The notes: generated from the letters alone by a model not told the origin. 64,000 nucleotides of DNA from Acidimicrobiaceae bacterium (GCA_027315315.1 DAHUYG010000026.1:62001-126000), one strand, 5' to 3'; counted from the first letter of the stretch, positions 15,188 to 23,504 are shown. Numbers and translations are program-made.

Positions 15188-17455
15188 CTACTGCTGTCCG
15201 ATCGCGGCCCGTTGGGCGGCGTCCCGGTCGTCGGCGGGCCCGCGGCCGTGCACCTCGAGGACGACCCGCTTGATCGTGCCGGTGAACGCGAAGGGACTCT
15301 CGTAGGCCGGACTGACCGGCGTCTGGGTGTCCTGCCCGCAGTCCATCGGCTCGAGGCCCGTCGTCACCGGACAGGTCCTCGGCACGTGGGCTCGACCGAC
15401 CTCGACCCCGTCCACCGTGAGGGTGGCGTCGCCGGTCAGGCGCCCGGTGAGCTCGAAGTGCATCGCGACCGTGCAGGCCCCGAGCGGGAGCTCGATTTCG
15501 GAGGTGACGACCGTTCGTTCGAGCTCGACGTAGTTGTACTCGTAGACAAGTCGGTTGTCCTTCACATAGAGCGTCCAGCCGGCGAACCGGCCGCCGACGG
15601 CCAGCAGGACCCCCTCGTCGCCGGCGTCCTCCCGCAGGATCTCGGCGATGATCGTGTGGCTGCGATTCCTGGTCGGACCGGCCGCCTGGGGATGGATGCC
15701 CGACATCCCCTGGTGATAGACGAACCGGCTCGGCCCGGGCCGCCGAAGGCTCCGACCCACGCCGCGATCGTCGAGGGGCAAGACGTTGTGGCGGCCGGCC
15801 TCCACCCACCAGCGGTCGATGAGCTCCTCGACCTTCTCGGGATGCGTCGAGGCCAGGTCGTTGAGCTCCGAGAAATCCTCGTCGATGTGGTACAGCTCCC
15901 AGCGATCCTCGTCAAAGGGCGCCGGTCGCACGACGTGCACGTCGCGCTGGTGGCAGGCGACCGCCTTCCATCCGTCGACCCAGATCGCCCGGTTGCCGAA
16001 CATCTCGTAGTACTGCGGACCCCGGCGCGTCGGGGCGTCGGGCTCGGAGAACGTGTATTGGAAGCTCGTCCCCTCGATCGGTAGCTGCGGCTCACCATTG
16101 ACGACCTCGGGCGCCTCGATCCCGAGCGCCTCGAGAATGGTGGGCACGACGTCGGTGACGTGGTGGTACTGCCGGCGGATGGCGCCGGGATCGGCGATGC
16201 GGGCCGGCCAGCGGACGATGAGCGGGTCTCGCACGCCGCCCGCGTGCACCCAGCGCTTGTACCACTGGAAGGGGGTGTTGCCAACCTGGGCCCAGCCGAT
16301 TGGATAGTGATTGAAGCTGGTGGGCCCGCCGATCTCGTCGATGCGGGCGAGGTTCGCCTCCATGGTCGCCTCGATGCCGTTGAAGAACATCCACTCGCTC
16401 AAGAGACCGTGGTCGCCCCCCTCCGCGCTCGCACCATTGTCCGAGAGGAGCACGACCATCGTGTCGTCGAGGACCTCGAGTTCTCCAAGGAAGGCGATGA
16501 GACGGCCGATCTGCTCATCTGTGTGGGTGAGGAAGCCTGCGTACACCTCCATCATCCGCGCATAGAGCCGCCGGGCGTCGGCTGAGAGGTCCTCCCATGC
16601 CGGGACGGCCTTGTCGCGCGGGGCGAGCCGGGCACTGGAGGGCGCGATGCCGAGCTCGCGTTGGCGTGCGAACCATTCTTCGCGCGTGGCATCCCAGCCC
16701 TTGGCGTAGCGACCGGCGTAACGCTCGATGTACTCGGGGGCCACGTGGTGCGGAGCGTGCCCCGCGCCGAAGGCGACGTATGAGAAGAACCGCTTGCCCT
16801 GGGCCGCCGACTGCTGGTCTCGGATGAACGCGATCGCGTGGTCGACGATGTCCGCCGAGAGGTGGTACCCCTCCTCGGGGGTCCGCGGGGGATCGACCCG
16901 GTGGTTGTCCGAAACCAGGTCCGGATGCCATTGGTTGTTGTCGCCGCCGAGGAAGCCGTAGTAGCGGTCGAATCCCCTTCCAAGTGGCCAGTGGTCGAAG
17001 GGACCGGCCATCGTCTGGTGGTCTGCCGTCACGAGATGCCACTTCCCGGTGGCAAAGGCGTTGTAGCCGTGCGGCGCCAGCATCTCTTGGAGCATCGCGG
17101 CCTTCTTGGTGACAAAGCCGCGGCTGTTCGGATAGCCGTTTGCGTGCTCGGCGATCGACGCCATCCCCACGGTGTGGTGGTTGCGCCCGGTCAAGAGGCA
17201 CGCCCGTGTCGGCGAGCACAACGTGGTCGTGTGGAAGTTGTTGTAGCGCAGACCCTCGGCCGCCAGCCGGTCCATGTGCGGGGTATCGATGTCCGACCCG
17301 AAGCAGCCGAGCTGTGAGAACCCGACATCGTCGAGCACGATCATGACGATGTTGGGCGCGCCGTCCGGCGCGCTCGGGTCCGGCGGCCACCAGGGCACCG
17401 AGTCGGTCCAGGTAGTTCCGATCCTGCCCCCGAAGTGTGGTTCGGTCATCGACAT
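15188..17455 (-). CDS. Type I (formylglycine) sulfatase, 755 aa, paralogue of sulfatase 1
   Basis: Sulfate-ester hydrolase. Cys80 of LCSPTRACLLTG is the formylglycine precursor, LDDVGFSQLG (D42, D43) starts the metal site, and LLSDNGASAEGGDHG follows. The N-terminal HFGGRIG and PWWPPDPSAPDGAPNIV match sulfatase 1, as does the C-terminal beta domain (GDEGVLLAVGGRFAGWTLYVKDN). The two genes are diverged duplicates. No secretion signal, so probably cytoplasmic. It starts at ATG 17455 after GGAAGGACGG and lies 22 bases after the acyl-CoA synthetase. Its operon differs from that of sulfatase 1, so the two may act on different substrates or stages. Substrate unknown. Confidence 0.93.
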   Translation of the reverse strand: MSMTEPHFGGRIGTTWTDSVPWWPPDPSAPDGAPNIVMIVLDDVGFSQLGCFGSDIDTPHMDRLAAEGLRYNNFHTTTLCSPTRACLLTGRNHHTVGMASIAEHANGYPNSRGFVTKKAAMLQEMLAPHGYNAFATGKWHLVTADHQTMAGPFDHWPLGRGFDRYYGFLGGDNNQWHPDLVSDNHRVDPPRTPEEGYHLSADIVDHAIAFIRDQQSAAQGKRFFSYVAFGAGHAPHHVAPEYIERYAGRYAKGWDATREEWFARQRELGIAPSSARLAPRDKAVPAWEDLSADARRLYARMMEVYAGFLTHTDEQIGRLIAFLGELEVLDDTMVVLLSDNGASAEGGDHGLLSEWMFFNGIEATMEANLARIDEIGGPTSFNHYPIGWAQVGNTPFQWYKRWVHAGGVRDPLIVRWPARIADPGAIRRQYHHVTDVVPTILEALGIEAPEVVNGEPQLPIEGTSFQYTFSEPDAPTRRGPQYYEMFGNRAIWVDGWKAVACHQRDVHVVRPAPFDEDRWELYHIDEDFSELNDLASTHPEKVEELIDRWWVEAGRHNVLPLDDRGVGRSLRRPGPSRFVYHQGMSGIHPQAAGPTRNRSHTIIAEILREDAGDEGVLLAVGGRFAGWTLYVKDNRLVYEYNYVELERTVVTSEIELPLGACTVAMHFELTGRLTGDATLTVDGVEVGRAHVPRTCPVTTGLEPMDCGQDTQTPVSPAYESPFAFTGTIKRVVLEVHGRGPADDRDAAQRAAIGQQ

Positions 17456-17477
17456 CGAGATTCCGTCCTTCCGCCCG

Positions 17478-19046
17478 TCAACTGCGCACCTGTGAGTCGG
17501 CGCCCTGGGACACGCCCGGCGCCTTCGTGGCAGCCGCAGGGCGGGTCCGACCCTCCCAATACGGATCGCGAAGCTTGTGCTTCTTCAACTTCCCCGACGC
17601 CTCCCGTGGGAGCTCGTCGAGCACGTCGATCGCCCGCGGGCATTTGAACCCGGCCAGCCGTCCCCGGCACCACTCGATGAGCTCCGAGGGCTGGGCCGTG
17701 CTACCCGCGCTGAGCGTCACGGCGGCGTGCACCGCCTCGCCCCACTCCTCGTCGGGGATCCCGAAGACCGCGCAGTCCTCGACCGCCGGGTGCTCCGACA
17801 ACGTTGCCTCGACCTCGGCCGGGTAGATGTTGACGCCGCCCGAGATGATGAGGTCCACGCCCCGGTCGCTCAGAAAGACGAATCCGTCCTCGTCGAGCCA
17901 GCCGACGTCGTTCACGGTGAAGCGGCCGTCGGCCAGGCGGCTCGACCGGGTCTTATCGGGGTCCCCGAGGTATTCGGGCGCGCCGTCCGCTCGGCGGAAG
18001 TACAGGGTCCCCGCCTCCCCCACCGGGAGGTCTTCGCCGTTCTCCCCGACGACCGACACCTCGAGCATCGGGTGGGGCCGACCGACCGTGCCGGGATGCG
18101 CGAGCCATTCCTCGCTCGTGGCCTTGAGCGGCCCGGTGCCCTCGCTCGAGCCGAAGTACTCGACGATCACGGGCCCGAACCACTCGATCATCGCCCGCTT
18201 GGCCCACGCGGGGCACGGGGCGGCGCCATGACACACCGTGCGCAGCGAGGACACGTCGGTTCGCTCCCGGATCTCCTCGGGGAGCCGCAGCATTCGCACG
18301 AACTGGGTCGGGACCATGTGGGTGCTCGTGATCCGATGGCGATCGATGAGATCGAGCGCGTCAGCCGCGTCGAATCGCTCCATGAGCACCGCCGCCTGTC
18401 CATGAGTGAGCCCGAACATCAGGTGTCCGGGCGGTGCTGCGTGGTAGAGCGGACACGCCACCAGGTGCGCCCCCCCGTCCTCGTAGCCGTAGAAGTCGCC
18501 GGTCCGGCGGTAGCGGTCGATCACCGACTCGACCGAGCCGCCCTGGTCGGAGCGGAGAATGCCCTTGGGTCGGCCAGTGGTGCCCGAGCTATAGAGGATG
18601 ACCCCGCCGCCCGGCCCCTCGGCGGGCGGCTCGCTCGATTGGGCCGCCAGCAACTCGTCGAAGCTCGAGCCGGCGACGAGCACAGTCGGTACCCCGGCCG
18701 CGGCTGCGGCCTCCCGGCCTACCGCCTCGTCCTCGGGATCGGTGACCAGGACCTGCGCACCGCTGTCCTTCAAGATATAGGCGACCTCGGGAGCGGTCAG
18801 GTGCCAGTTGAGCGGGACGAGCCGGGTCCCCGCCCACACGTTGGCGAGCAGGGTCTGCACCCACTCGATGCGGTTGCGGGCGAGCACCGCTACCACGCCG
18901 CCCGGCTCGAGCAGCTGGCGGAGGCCGTTGGCAGCCCGGATGCCGGACTCCTCAAGCTCGGCCCACGTCCACGAGCCCCTCGGCGAGATCACGGCGACCG
19001 CCTCGGGGTCGCTGGCCGTCCGTTCGAAGAGGAACTTGGGCGCCAT
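17478..19046 (-). CDS. Acyl-CoA synthetase / AMP-dependent ligase
   Basis: Activates a carboxylic acid as acyl-adenylate and then acyl-CoA. The P-loop is VILYSSGTTGRPKGILRS, the ATP/adenylate motif is EYFGSSEGTG, the hinge region is FVFLSDRGVDLIISGGVNIYP, and the adenylation lysine lies in REASGKLKKHKLR. ATG 19046 (MAPKFLFERT) is 4 bases after GGAGGA; ATG 19049 is too close to it and the track start 19082 is upstream. It gives 522 aa, standard length. It heads the sulfatase 3 operon and is itself preceded by a TetR gene. Substrate specificity cannot be read from sequence; an aryl or alkyl acid is plausible. Confidence 0.92.
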   Translation of the reverse strand: MAPKFLFERTASDPEAVAVISPRGSWTWAELEESGIRAANGLRQLLEPGGVVAVLARNRIEWVQTLLANVWAGTRLVPLNWHLTAPEVAYILKDSGAQVLVTDPEDEAVGREAAAAAGVPTVLVAGSSFDELLAAQSSEPPAEGPGGGVILYSSGTTGRPKGILRSDQGGSVESVIDRYRRTGDFYGYEDGGAHLVACPLYHAAPPGHLMFGLTHGQAAVLMERFDAADALDLIDRHRITSTHMVPTQFVRMLRLPEEIRERTDVSSLRTVCHGAAPCPAWAKRAMIEWFGPVIVEYFGSSEGTGPLKATSEEWLAHPGTVGRPHPMLEVSVVGENGEDLPVGEAGTLYFRRADGAPEYLGDPDKTRSSRLADGRFTVNDVGWLDEDGFVFLSDRGVDLIISGGVNIYPAEVEATLSEHPAVEDCAVFGIPDEEWGEAVHAAVTLSAGSTAQPSELIEWCRGRLAGFKCPRAIDVLDELPREASGKLKKHKLRDPYWEGRTRPAAATKAPGVSQGADSQVRS

Positions 19047-19140
19047 CATGTCCTCCGGTGTTCGGTGCCGGCGTGCGCACATTCCGTGGACGCCCGCGCA
19101 ACATTGCTGGTGTGGTGCATTCTCGGTCGGACTCCCGTGG

Positions 19141-19869
19141 TCAAGACGATGGTGGTGAGGTGTCGGCCTTGGGTCGGAGACCTTCGAGCATCCGTACGAA
19201 CACTCGCTCCGCCTCGTTGTCGAGTTCGTCGGGGGGCAGGCCGAACTCCGCGATGTAGTTGTCCCGGAAGATGCAGTAACCGAGCTGCGCCGACATTGAG
19301 ACCGCGTGGATCGCCGCCGCGTTCAGCTCGGGGTCGATCTCACCGCTCTCCTGATAGCGCACGAGGTCCCGCAGGGCGTCGGCCAGCGTGGGGAACACCT
19401 GGAGCTCGTCGTCTCCATCAAGCACCAAGAGGGCCTCGACCCGGGCGAAGACGGGGTCCTCGATCGCAGCTCGGAACACGAGGCGCCGCCGCTCGACGAA
19501 GGGAAGAGTCCGGACCAACCGGAGCATCCGTTGGCGACTTTCCCGCAGCGTGCGGAGCGCGGCGCGCATCAACGCTCGGCGCGAACCGAAGTACTGGTAC
19601 ACGAGGGCACGGTTGAGGCCGGCTTCGGATGCGACCTCCCGCAAACTGATCCCGGCCAGAATGCCGTCGCGGGCGACCAGTCGAAGCGCCGCCGCCTCGA
19701 GGGCACCCTCTGTAGCCCGACGGTCCCGGGTGCTCCGCCGCTCGGGAACACCCGGGTGGCTCAGAGCGTCGAGCGGGCCGGAGTGGGGCTTCGGCGTCCC
19801 CTCAGCCGACGGAGGCGGATGGTCGGGGACAGTCTGCTTCTCGTCCTCCGCCACGATGTCCACCCCCAC
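19141..19869 (-). CDS. TetR-family regulator
   Basis: Regulator of 242 aa with an N-terminal helix-turn-helix at about residues 70-110 (GISLREVASEAGLNRALVYQYFGSRRALM) after an unusually long, proline-rich 45-residue leader. The C-terminal half is a variable ligand domain. It lies 94 bases before the acyl-CoA synthetase on the same strand, so it probably represses its own operon in response to an acyl-CoA or related ligand (inference). GTG 19869 is the listed start; a later GTG would remove part of the leader and cannot be excluded. Confidence 0.87.
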   Translation of the reverse strand: MGVDIVAEDEKQTVPDHPPPSAEGTPKPHSGPLDALSHPGVPERRSTRDRRATEGALEAAALRLVARDGILAGISLREVASEAGLNRALVYQYFGSRRALMRAALRTLRESRQRMLRLVRTLPFVERRRLVFRAAIEDPVFARVEALLVLDGDDELQVFPTLADALRDLVRYQESGEIDPELNAAAIHAVSMSAQLGYCIFRDNYIAEFGLPPDELDNEAERVFVRMLEGLRPKADTSPPSS

Positions 19870-20313
19870 AGTCTCATCATATTGTTAGCTCAACTCTCAC
19901 CTTGACACAACGGTCGAGCTCACCTGCCGCCTGCGAACCATGGATGGGTCGATCTCGGCAGACCACCTCGGCCAGACCTGGTCCGCTCCTCTGGTGCCAG
20001 CGCGCCGAGGAACACCGGTGCGACATCATGGCGATTGCGAGCACGGCCATGCCGGTAGCAAGGCGGGCCCGACCGCGAGGTTGATTCATGTTCCGGCTTC
20101 TTCGGCGGTCCCGGCGAACGCCGCGTCAATCAGGAAGAGGTCAGCCGAACGGGGCTCCCAGGGGGCTGTGCTCGACACACTCCAACACTCAATGTGCACC
20201 GCGACCGCCGCGGCCCGACACCTCCACCTCGAACTCGCCACAGAGAAGGGCGGCACCTGTCTCTATTCGCTTCCAGGTGACCCTCCAGGGGCTGGGGCTC
20301 TACTGTCGGCTCC
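19870..20313. other. 444-base non-coding stretch
   Basis: Divergent control region between the TetR gene and the DinB-fold gene. The track ORFs here (19877..20089, 19902..20084, 20088..20609) have no family resemblance and overlap each other, so I treat them as chance. A box TACTGT at 20301-20306, 7 bases before GTG 20314, could give that gene a leaderless mRNA. No hairpin or repeat of note. Confidence 0.4.
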
Positions 20314-21096
20314 GTGATCGATCGCGGGCGCCACATCCAGGTCGAGTCGGATCGTTTCGGCGTTGTCCTTGCCGCTACCGACCCCGGGACGAGGGTGCCG
20401 ACATGTCCGGAGTGGAACGCTTCCGACCTGCTCAAACACCTTACTCAGGTCCATCAATTCTGGGCCGCGGTGATTGGCGACCGGTTGACAGCGGAGGCGG
20501 TAGGCGAGTTCGAGGAGGGCCAGCCCGCGTTGCCAGACGACCCGGCTCAGCTCCAGGACCTTCGTCGTCAGGCCACTGCAGACCTGCTTTCGGCCTTGAG
20601 GAGTCGTGATCCGTTGGAGCAGGCGTGGAGTTGGTTCCCCCACGACCAGACCGTCGATTTCACCTGGCGGATGCAGACCCACGAAGCCACAATGCACCGC
20701 GTCGATGCGGAGTTGGCCGCCGGCCTTCCGATCAGTCCGATCGACCCTGAGGTGGCAGCCGACGGGATAGATCACGCGATCAACGTGATGTGGGCCTGGG
20801 CCCCAGCTGACGTCGAGCGACGCGTCACCGCTACGATCGAGCTGAAGGCCACCGACACAGACCAGAGTTGGCTTGTGAAGACCGTCCGCTGGTCTGGTCA
20901 GGTGTGGGGTCAGAGCTTCGACAACCAGGTCGGCTGCGAGCAAGTTGACGTCGGGCAACCCGATGCAACTGTCGCCGGGACCGCAGAGGACCTGGATCTG
21001 CTGGTTTGGACCCGCGCTGAGCGAAGCGTCGTTCGCTCCGGGGACCAGCACGCACTGAGCGAGCTCCAAGCGATGCTCGACGACGGAATCAAGTAG
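20314..21096 (+). CDS. Maleylpyruvate isomerase family (mycothiol-dependent, DinB fold) enzyme
   Basis: Protein of 260 aa of the TIGR03083/MDMPI type. The N-terminal four-helix DinB fold has metal-binding residues in LLKHLTQVHQFW and in the TWRMQTHEATMHRVDAE motif (E-x3-H), and VPTCPEWNASDLLKH is the family opening. Known members use mycothiol as cofactor, for example in maleylpyruvate isomerisation; most are uncharacterised. The C-terminal sterol-carrier-like domain (about 150-260) is present. It starts with GTG directly after a -10-like box. It is not clearly in an operon with its neighbours. Confidence 0.88.
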   Translation: MIDRGRHIQVESDRFGVVLAATDPGTRVPTCPEWNASDLLKHLTQVHQFWAAVIGDRLTAEAVGEFEEGQPALPDDPAQLQDLRRQATADLLSALRSRDPLEQAWSWFPHDQTVDFTWRMQTHEATMHRVDAELAAGLPISPIDPEVAADGIDHAINVMWAWAPADVERRVTATIELKATDTDQSWLVKTVRWSGQVWGQSFDNQVGCEQVDVGQPDATVAGTAEDLDLLVWTRAERSVVRSGDQHALSELQAMLDDGIK

Positions 21097-21267
21097 TCGG
21101 TCGCAACAGAACGGCGGGGCGTCTGTTTGCGTGACAAGCTGGGCGCAAACGAGCGAAGTCGGCCCTCGGCGAGCACGCGTCGAGCGACCCACAGATGACC
21201 CTCGGATGGGAAACCCGTCGGCCAGACGCCGATCGCTTAGCGTTTCGTCTATGACCCGCTCCGAGGC

Positions 21268-22251
21268 GTGGCCGAAGTGCACGAGCTCCTGATCGCCACC
21301 AACCCCGACGACGAGTCGCGGCTCGGTTACCTGATCAAGGTGCCGCTCGGGGATGGGATCGTGTTGCGCACCTCCGACACTTGGCCGCGTACAAGGGCCT
21401 TGTATTGCTATCCGGTTCCCTCCGAAGAGTGGCCGGGTGAGCCAAACATCGTGGAGCGGGTCCCGCTACGAGCCTGCACCCGTCGGGGTGCGGCTATCGA
21501 GCTCGTCGCTGCCCGATCAAGGGAAAATCGCTCCCAGTTGGTCTTCACGACCGCCCGCGGCCGTGACGCAGTGTTCTGGCAGTCACCGCGCACCCGCAAG
21601 CAAGCCCGGCCAGCGGTGGGCTTGCCGAGCGCCCGGGCAGCCGGAATTCCCGAGCTCGAGATCGTCGTCGACGCCCACGAACGCTACGCCTACAAGTTTG
21701 CCAACCATCAGGTTCGCACCCTCACGAGGGGCCTCCCGTGCGGCGACTATGCCATCGTCCTCGACGGAGCGCTCACCGCAGCGGTCGAACGCAAGTCGGT
21801 CTCCGACCTGCTCTCGAGTCTGAGCTCCGGGCGACTTCGGTACGCCCTCGGCGAGCTGGCCGCTCTTCCCCGTGCCGCCGTGGTCGTGGAGGACCGGTTG
21901 TCCCAGGTCTACAAACAGCGATACCTGCGACCGGCGATGGTGGCCGACGGTCTGGCCGAACTGCAGGTCCGCTGGCCAAATGTGCCGATCGTCTTCTGTG
22001 AGACCCGCAGCCTGGCCGAGGAGTGGACGTACCGCTTCTTGGCCGCATCCTTCGCCTGGGCCGCGGCCGAGAGCATTGCCATGGAGCGGATAGGCATCCA
22101 GGACGCCGGTCCTCCTGCGTCCCTTGTCGCCTCCCCCACAGCCGCGGAAGTTCGGGCCTGGGCTCGGGCCAACGGGATCACGGTGAGCGACAAGGGGCGG
22201 ATTCCCGCCGAAGTGCGCCGCGCCTGGGAGTGCGCCCACAGGCCGACCTGA
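21268..22251 (+). CDS. ERCC4-type nuclease with Lsr2-like C-terminal DNA-binding domain
   Basis: Protein of 327 aa. Residues about 125-265 form an XPF/ERCC4 nuclease domain with the catalytic pattern GDYAIVLD ... AVERKSVSDLLSSL (the V/I-ERK-x3-D signature). Residues about 285-325 read SPTAAEVRAWARANGITVSDKGRIPAEV, closely like the C-terminal domain of the xenogeneic silencer Lsr2, which reads AT-rich minor grooves through RGR-type residues; here the core is KGR. The first 120 residues are of unknown type. It probably cuts branched or damaged DNA and may be recruited to AT-rich DNA (inference). It starts with GTG 21268; there is no strong ribosome binding site. Confidence 0.82.
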   Translation: MAEVHELLIATNPDDESRLGYLIKVPLGDGIVLRTSDTWPRTRALYCYPVPSEEWPGEPNIVERVPLRACTRRGAAIELVAARSRENRSQLVFTTARGRDAVFWQSPRTRKQARPAVGLPSARAAGIPELEIVVDAHERYAYKFANHQVRTLTRGLPCGDYAIVLDGALTAAVERKSVSDLLSSLSSGRLRYALGELAALPRAAVVVEDRLSQVYKQRYLRPAMVADGLAELQVRWPNVPIVFCETRSLAEEWTYRFLAASFAWAAAESIAMERIGIQDAGPPASLVASPTAAEVRAWARANGITVSDKGRIPAEVRRAWECAHRPT

Positions 22252-22394
22252 GCCCCGCCCGCGAAGAGAAGCATCTCTCCAGGTTTCCCAGGCCGATTCA
22301 AACTGGAACTGGGCTTCGGGCGACCCGACAGTGCTGGGCCGTTCGATCGTGGAGACCAGCCACAACGGCCCGGCACCCGGGTGGGGCGCCCCGG

Positions 22395-22411
22395 CCGGGA
22401 ATCGAGCCCGG
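22395..22411 (-). other. tRNA T-arm-like relic
   Basis: Minus strand CCGGG-CTCGATT-CCCGG is a perfect 5-base-pair T stem with a near-canonical loop. No matching acceptor, D or anticodon arm lies upstream, so it is not a complete tRNA. It may be the 3' fragment left by integration, or chance. Confidence 0.35.
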
Positions 22412-22423
22412 AGATCCCGCTTA

Positions 22424-22438
22424 GTCAGGGCAGGTCTG
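22424..22438 (+). repeat. 15-base direct repeat, copy 1
   Basis: GTCAGGGCAGGTCTG, identical to copy 2 at 22508-22522, 84 bases apart start to start. It lies 12 bases from the T-arm-like relic. Could be an attachment-type duplication. Confidence 0.5.
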
Positions 22439-22507
22439 CCATCCAGGCCCAGGGTGCCCGAGAAGAGTTTCAGCCAGCTGTAACGACGCGCTGGTACTGT
22501 GGTGTCG

Positions 22508-22522
22508 GTCAGGGCAGGTCTG
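22508..22522 (+). repeat. 15-base direct repeat, copy 2
   Basis: GTCAGGGCAGGTCTG, identical to copy 1. The hairpin at 22532-22556 starts 9 bases further on. Confidence 0.5.
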
Positions 22523-22531
22523 TTGTCGTGC

Positions 22532-22556
22532 GAAGGGGCTCCGTGGGAGCCCCTTC
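22532..22556. terminator. Strong 11-bp hairpin, probable terminator
   Basis: GAAGGGGCTCC-GTG-GGAGCCCCTTC is a perfect 11-base-pair stem with a 3-base loop and no T-run. It lies downstream of tRNA-Cys (minus strand, 108 bases away) and of the ERCC4 gene (plus strand, 280 bases away), and could end either transcript. Confidence 0.5.
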
Positions 22557-22664
22557 TGCGCGCCAGGCTCCGGGCGCGGCGAATCTCCAAGTTTGTTGTA
22601 GCGGAGAGCGTTCGTCACAAGGTTTTGCAACGATTCGCGCCGGGGAATTGCGAGCATCCCTTCG

Positions 22665-22736
22665 AGGCGGCGGGCGGAATCGAACCGCCGTACGGGGCTT
22701 TGCAGGCCCCTGCCTAAACCACTCGGCCACGCCGCC
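22665..22736 (-). tRNA. tRNA-Cys (GCA)
   Basis: The minus strand folds as a full tRNA: acceptor GGCGGCG/CGCCGCC, D arm with GAGTGGTTTAGGC, anticodon loop CTGCAAA giving anticodon GCA, and T arm GGCGG-TTCGATT-CCGCC. The discriminator base is T (U73), as expected for tRNA-Cys. No CCA is encoded. Length is 72 bases. Confidence 0.95.
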
Positions 22737-22824
22737 GGAGGCGATGAGCCTACCGGAGACCCCGATTTGCCTCAGCTCTCTCGTGGCAGTTGAGCGGGGC
22801 GTCATGCTCTCGTACCGTCACGCC

Positions 22825-23232
22825 ATGGCGATCGAACTGATTCCTCTCTGCACCCTCGACATCACGCTCCGGGACCCGATCATGGTGGGCGAGGGACCCT
22901 CGGGCACAAGGCTGATCTACGAGGTGGCCAGCGCACAGGTCTCCGGGGAGCGCCTCAGCGGCAAGGCGCACGGGCAGGCCTCCGGAGACTGGGTCACGGT
23001 CACCGGCACCGTCGCCACCCTCGACGTCCGGGCGACCTTCGAGACCGAGGACGGGGCGCTCGTCCTCGTGCAGTACCGAGGCAGGACGGACATCGCCGAG
23101 GGGACGATCTACGTTGCCCCGCTGTTCGAGACTGGCGACCCGCGATACGCCTGGCTCAACTCGGTGCAGGCCGTCGGCAAGGGCCGGCTCGATGGCACAC
23201 ATCTCACCTACGAGTGGTACGAGGTTCGATAG
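22825..23232 (+). CDS. DUF3237 family protein
   Basis: Small soluble protein of 135 aa that is one complete DUF3237 beta-barrel domain (LIPLCTLDITLRDPIMVGEGPSGTRLIYEV, then DGALVLVQYRGRTDI and DPRYAWLNSVQAVGKGRLDG). The family is widespread; many members are unannotated and some are linked to aromatic or hydroxy-acid metabolism, so I give no function. ATG 22825 (MAIELIPL) is chosen at the family's usual start; ATG 22804 in frame adds seven residues. The 5' part of the track ORF (22381 on) covers tRNA-Cys and is not coding. Confidence 0.85.
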   Translation: MAIELIPLCTLDITLRDPIMVGEGPSGTRLIYEVASAQVSGERLSGKAHGQASGDWVTVTGTVATLDVRATFETEDGALVLVQYRGRTDIAEGTIYVAPLFETGDPRYAWLNSVQAVGKGRLDGTHLTYEWYEVR

Positions 23233-23262
23233 CTCCCCTCGAGCCGGTCGGCTCTGGCCCTG

Positions 23263-23469
23263 CTAGCGGCGCCGTCGCCCGAGGGCCCACACGAGGCCGC
23301 CGATGATCGCCACGATGAGGACGATCTTGACGAACTCCCACAGTGCGCCGGCGACGAAGTGCAAGACGGCGAACCCGATGACGACGGTCACGACGCCGGC
23401 GGCGACGACCAGCACGCTGTCGAAGAGGCGGAGTCCAGAGCCCTTGGCCTTGACCGGCTTGTTGGACAC
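23263..23469 (-). CDS. Small two-helix membrane protein
   Basis: A 68-aa protein with a short basic N-terminus, two hydrophobic segments (about 20-43, SVLVVAAGVVTVVIGFAVLHFVAG, and about 45-62, WEFVKIVLIVAIIGGLVWAL) and a terminal RRRR. It is likely an integral membrane protein with both ends in the cytoplasm. GTG start at 23469. It lies between DUF3237 and glnD, converging on the former. No family recognised. Confidence 0.65.
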   Translation of the reverse strand: MSNKPVKAKGSGLRLFDSVLVVAAGVVTVVIGFAVLHFVAGALWEFVKIVLIVAIIGGLVWALGRRRR

Positions 23470-23504
23470 AACGACCTCCCATCAACCGCTGCTACGTTCC
23501 GGCC

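Larger units (their letters stand above)
22252..22664. other. 413-base non-coding stretch with tRNA-like relic and repeats
   Basis: No credible gene. It contains a tRNA T-arm-like sequence (22395-22411), a 15-base direct repeat in two copies (22424, 22508) and a strong hairpin (22532-22556), and ends at tRNA-Cys. The combination suggests an old tRNA-associated integration or rearrangement site. Confidence 0.45.

Noticed and set aside
19877-20089. 70-aa minus-strand ORF
   Set aside because: No ribosome binding site, no family likeness, competing frames.
20263-21282. 339-aa minus-strand ORF
   Set aside because: Antisense to the DinB-fold enzyme; no family marks, while the plus-strand protein has a complete family pattern.
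22381-22470. Complete second tRNA
   Set aside because: Only the T arm fits; no acceptor partner, D arm or 7-base anticodon loop could be found.
22381-22824. Long N-terminal extension of the DUF3237 ORF
   Set aside because: It would read through tRNA-Cys on the other strand and through the T-arm relic.
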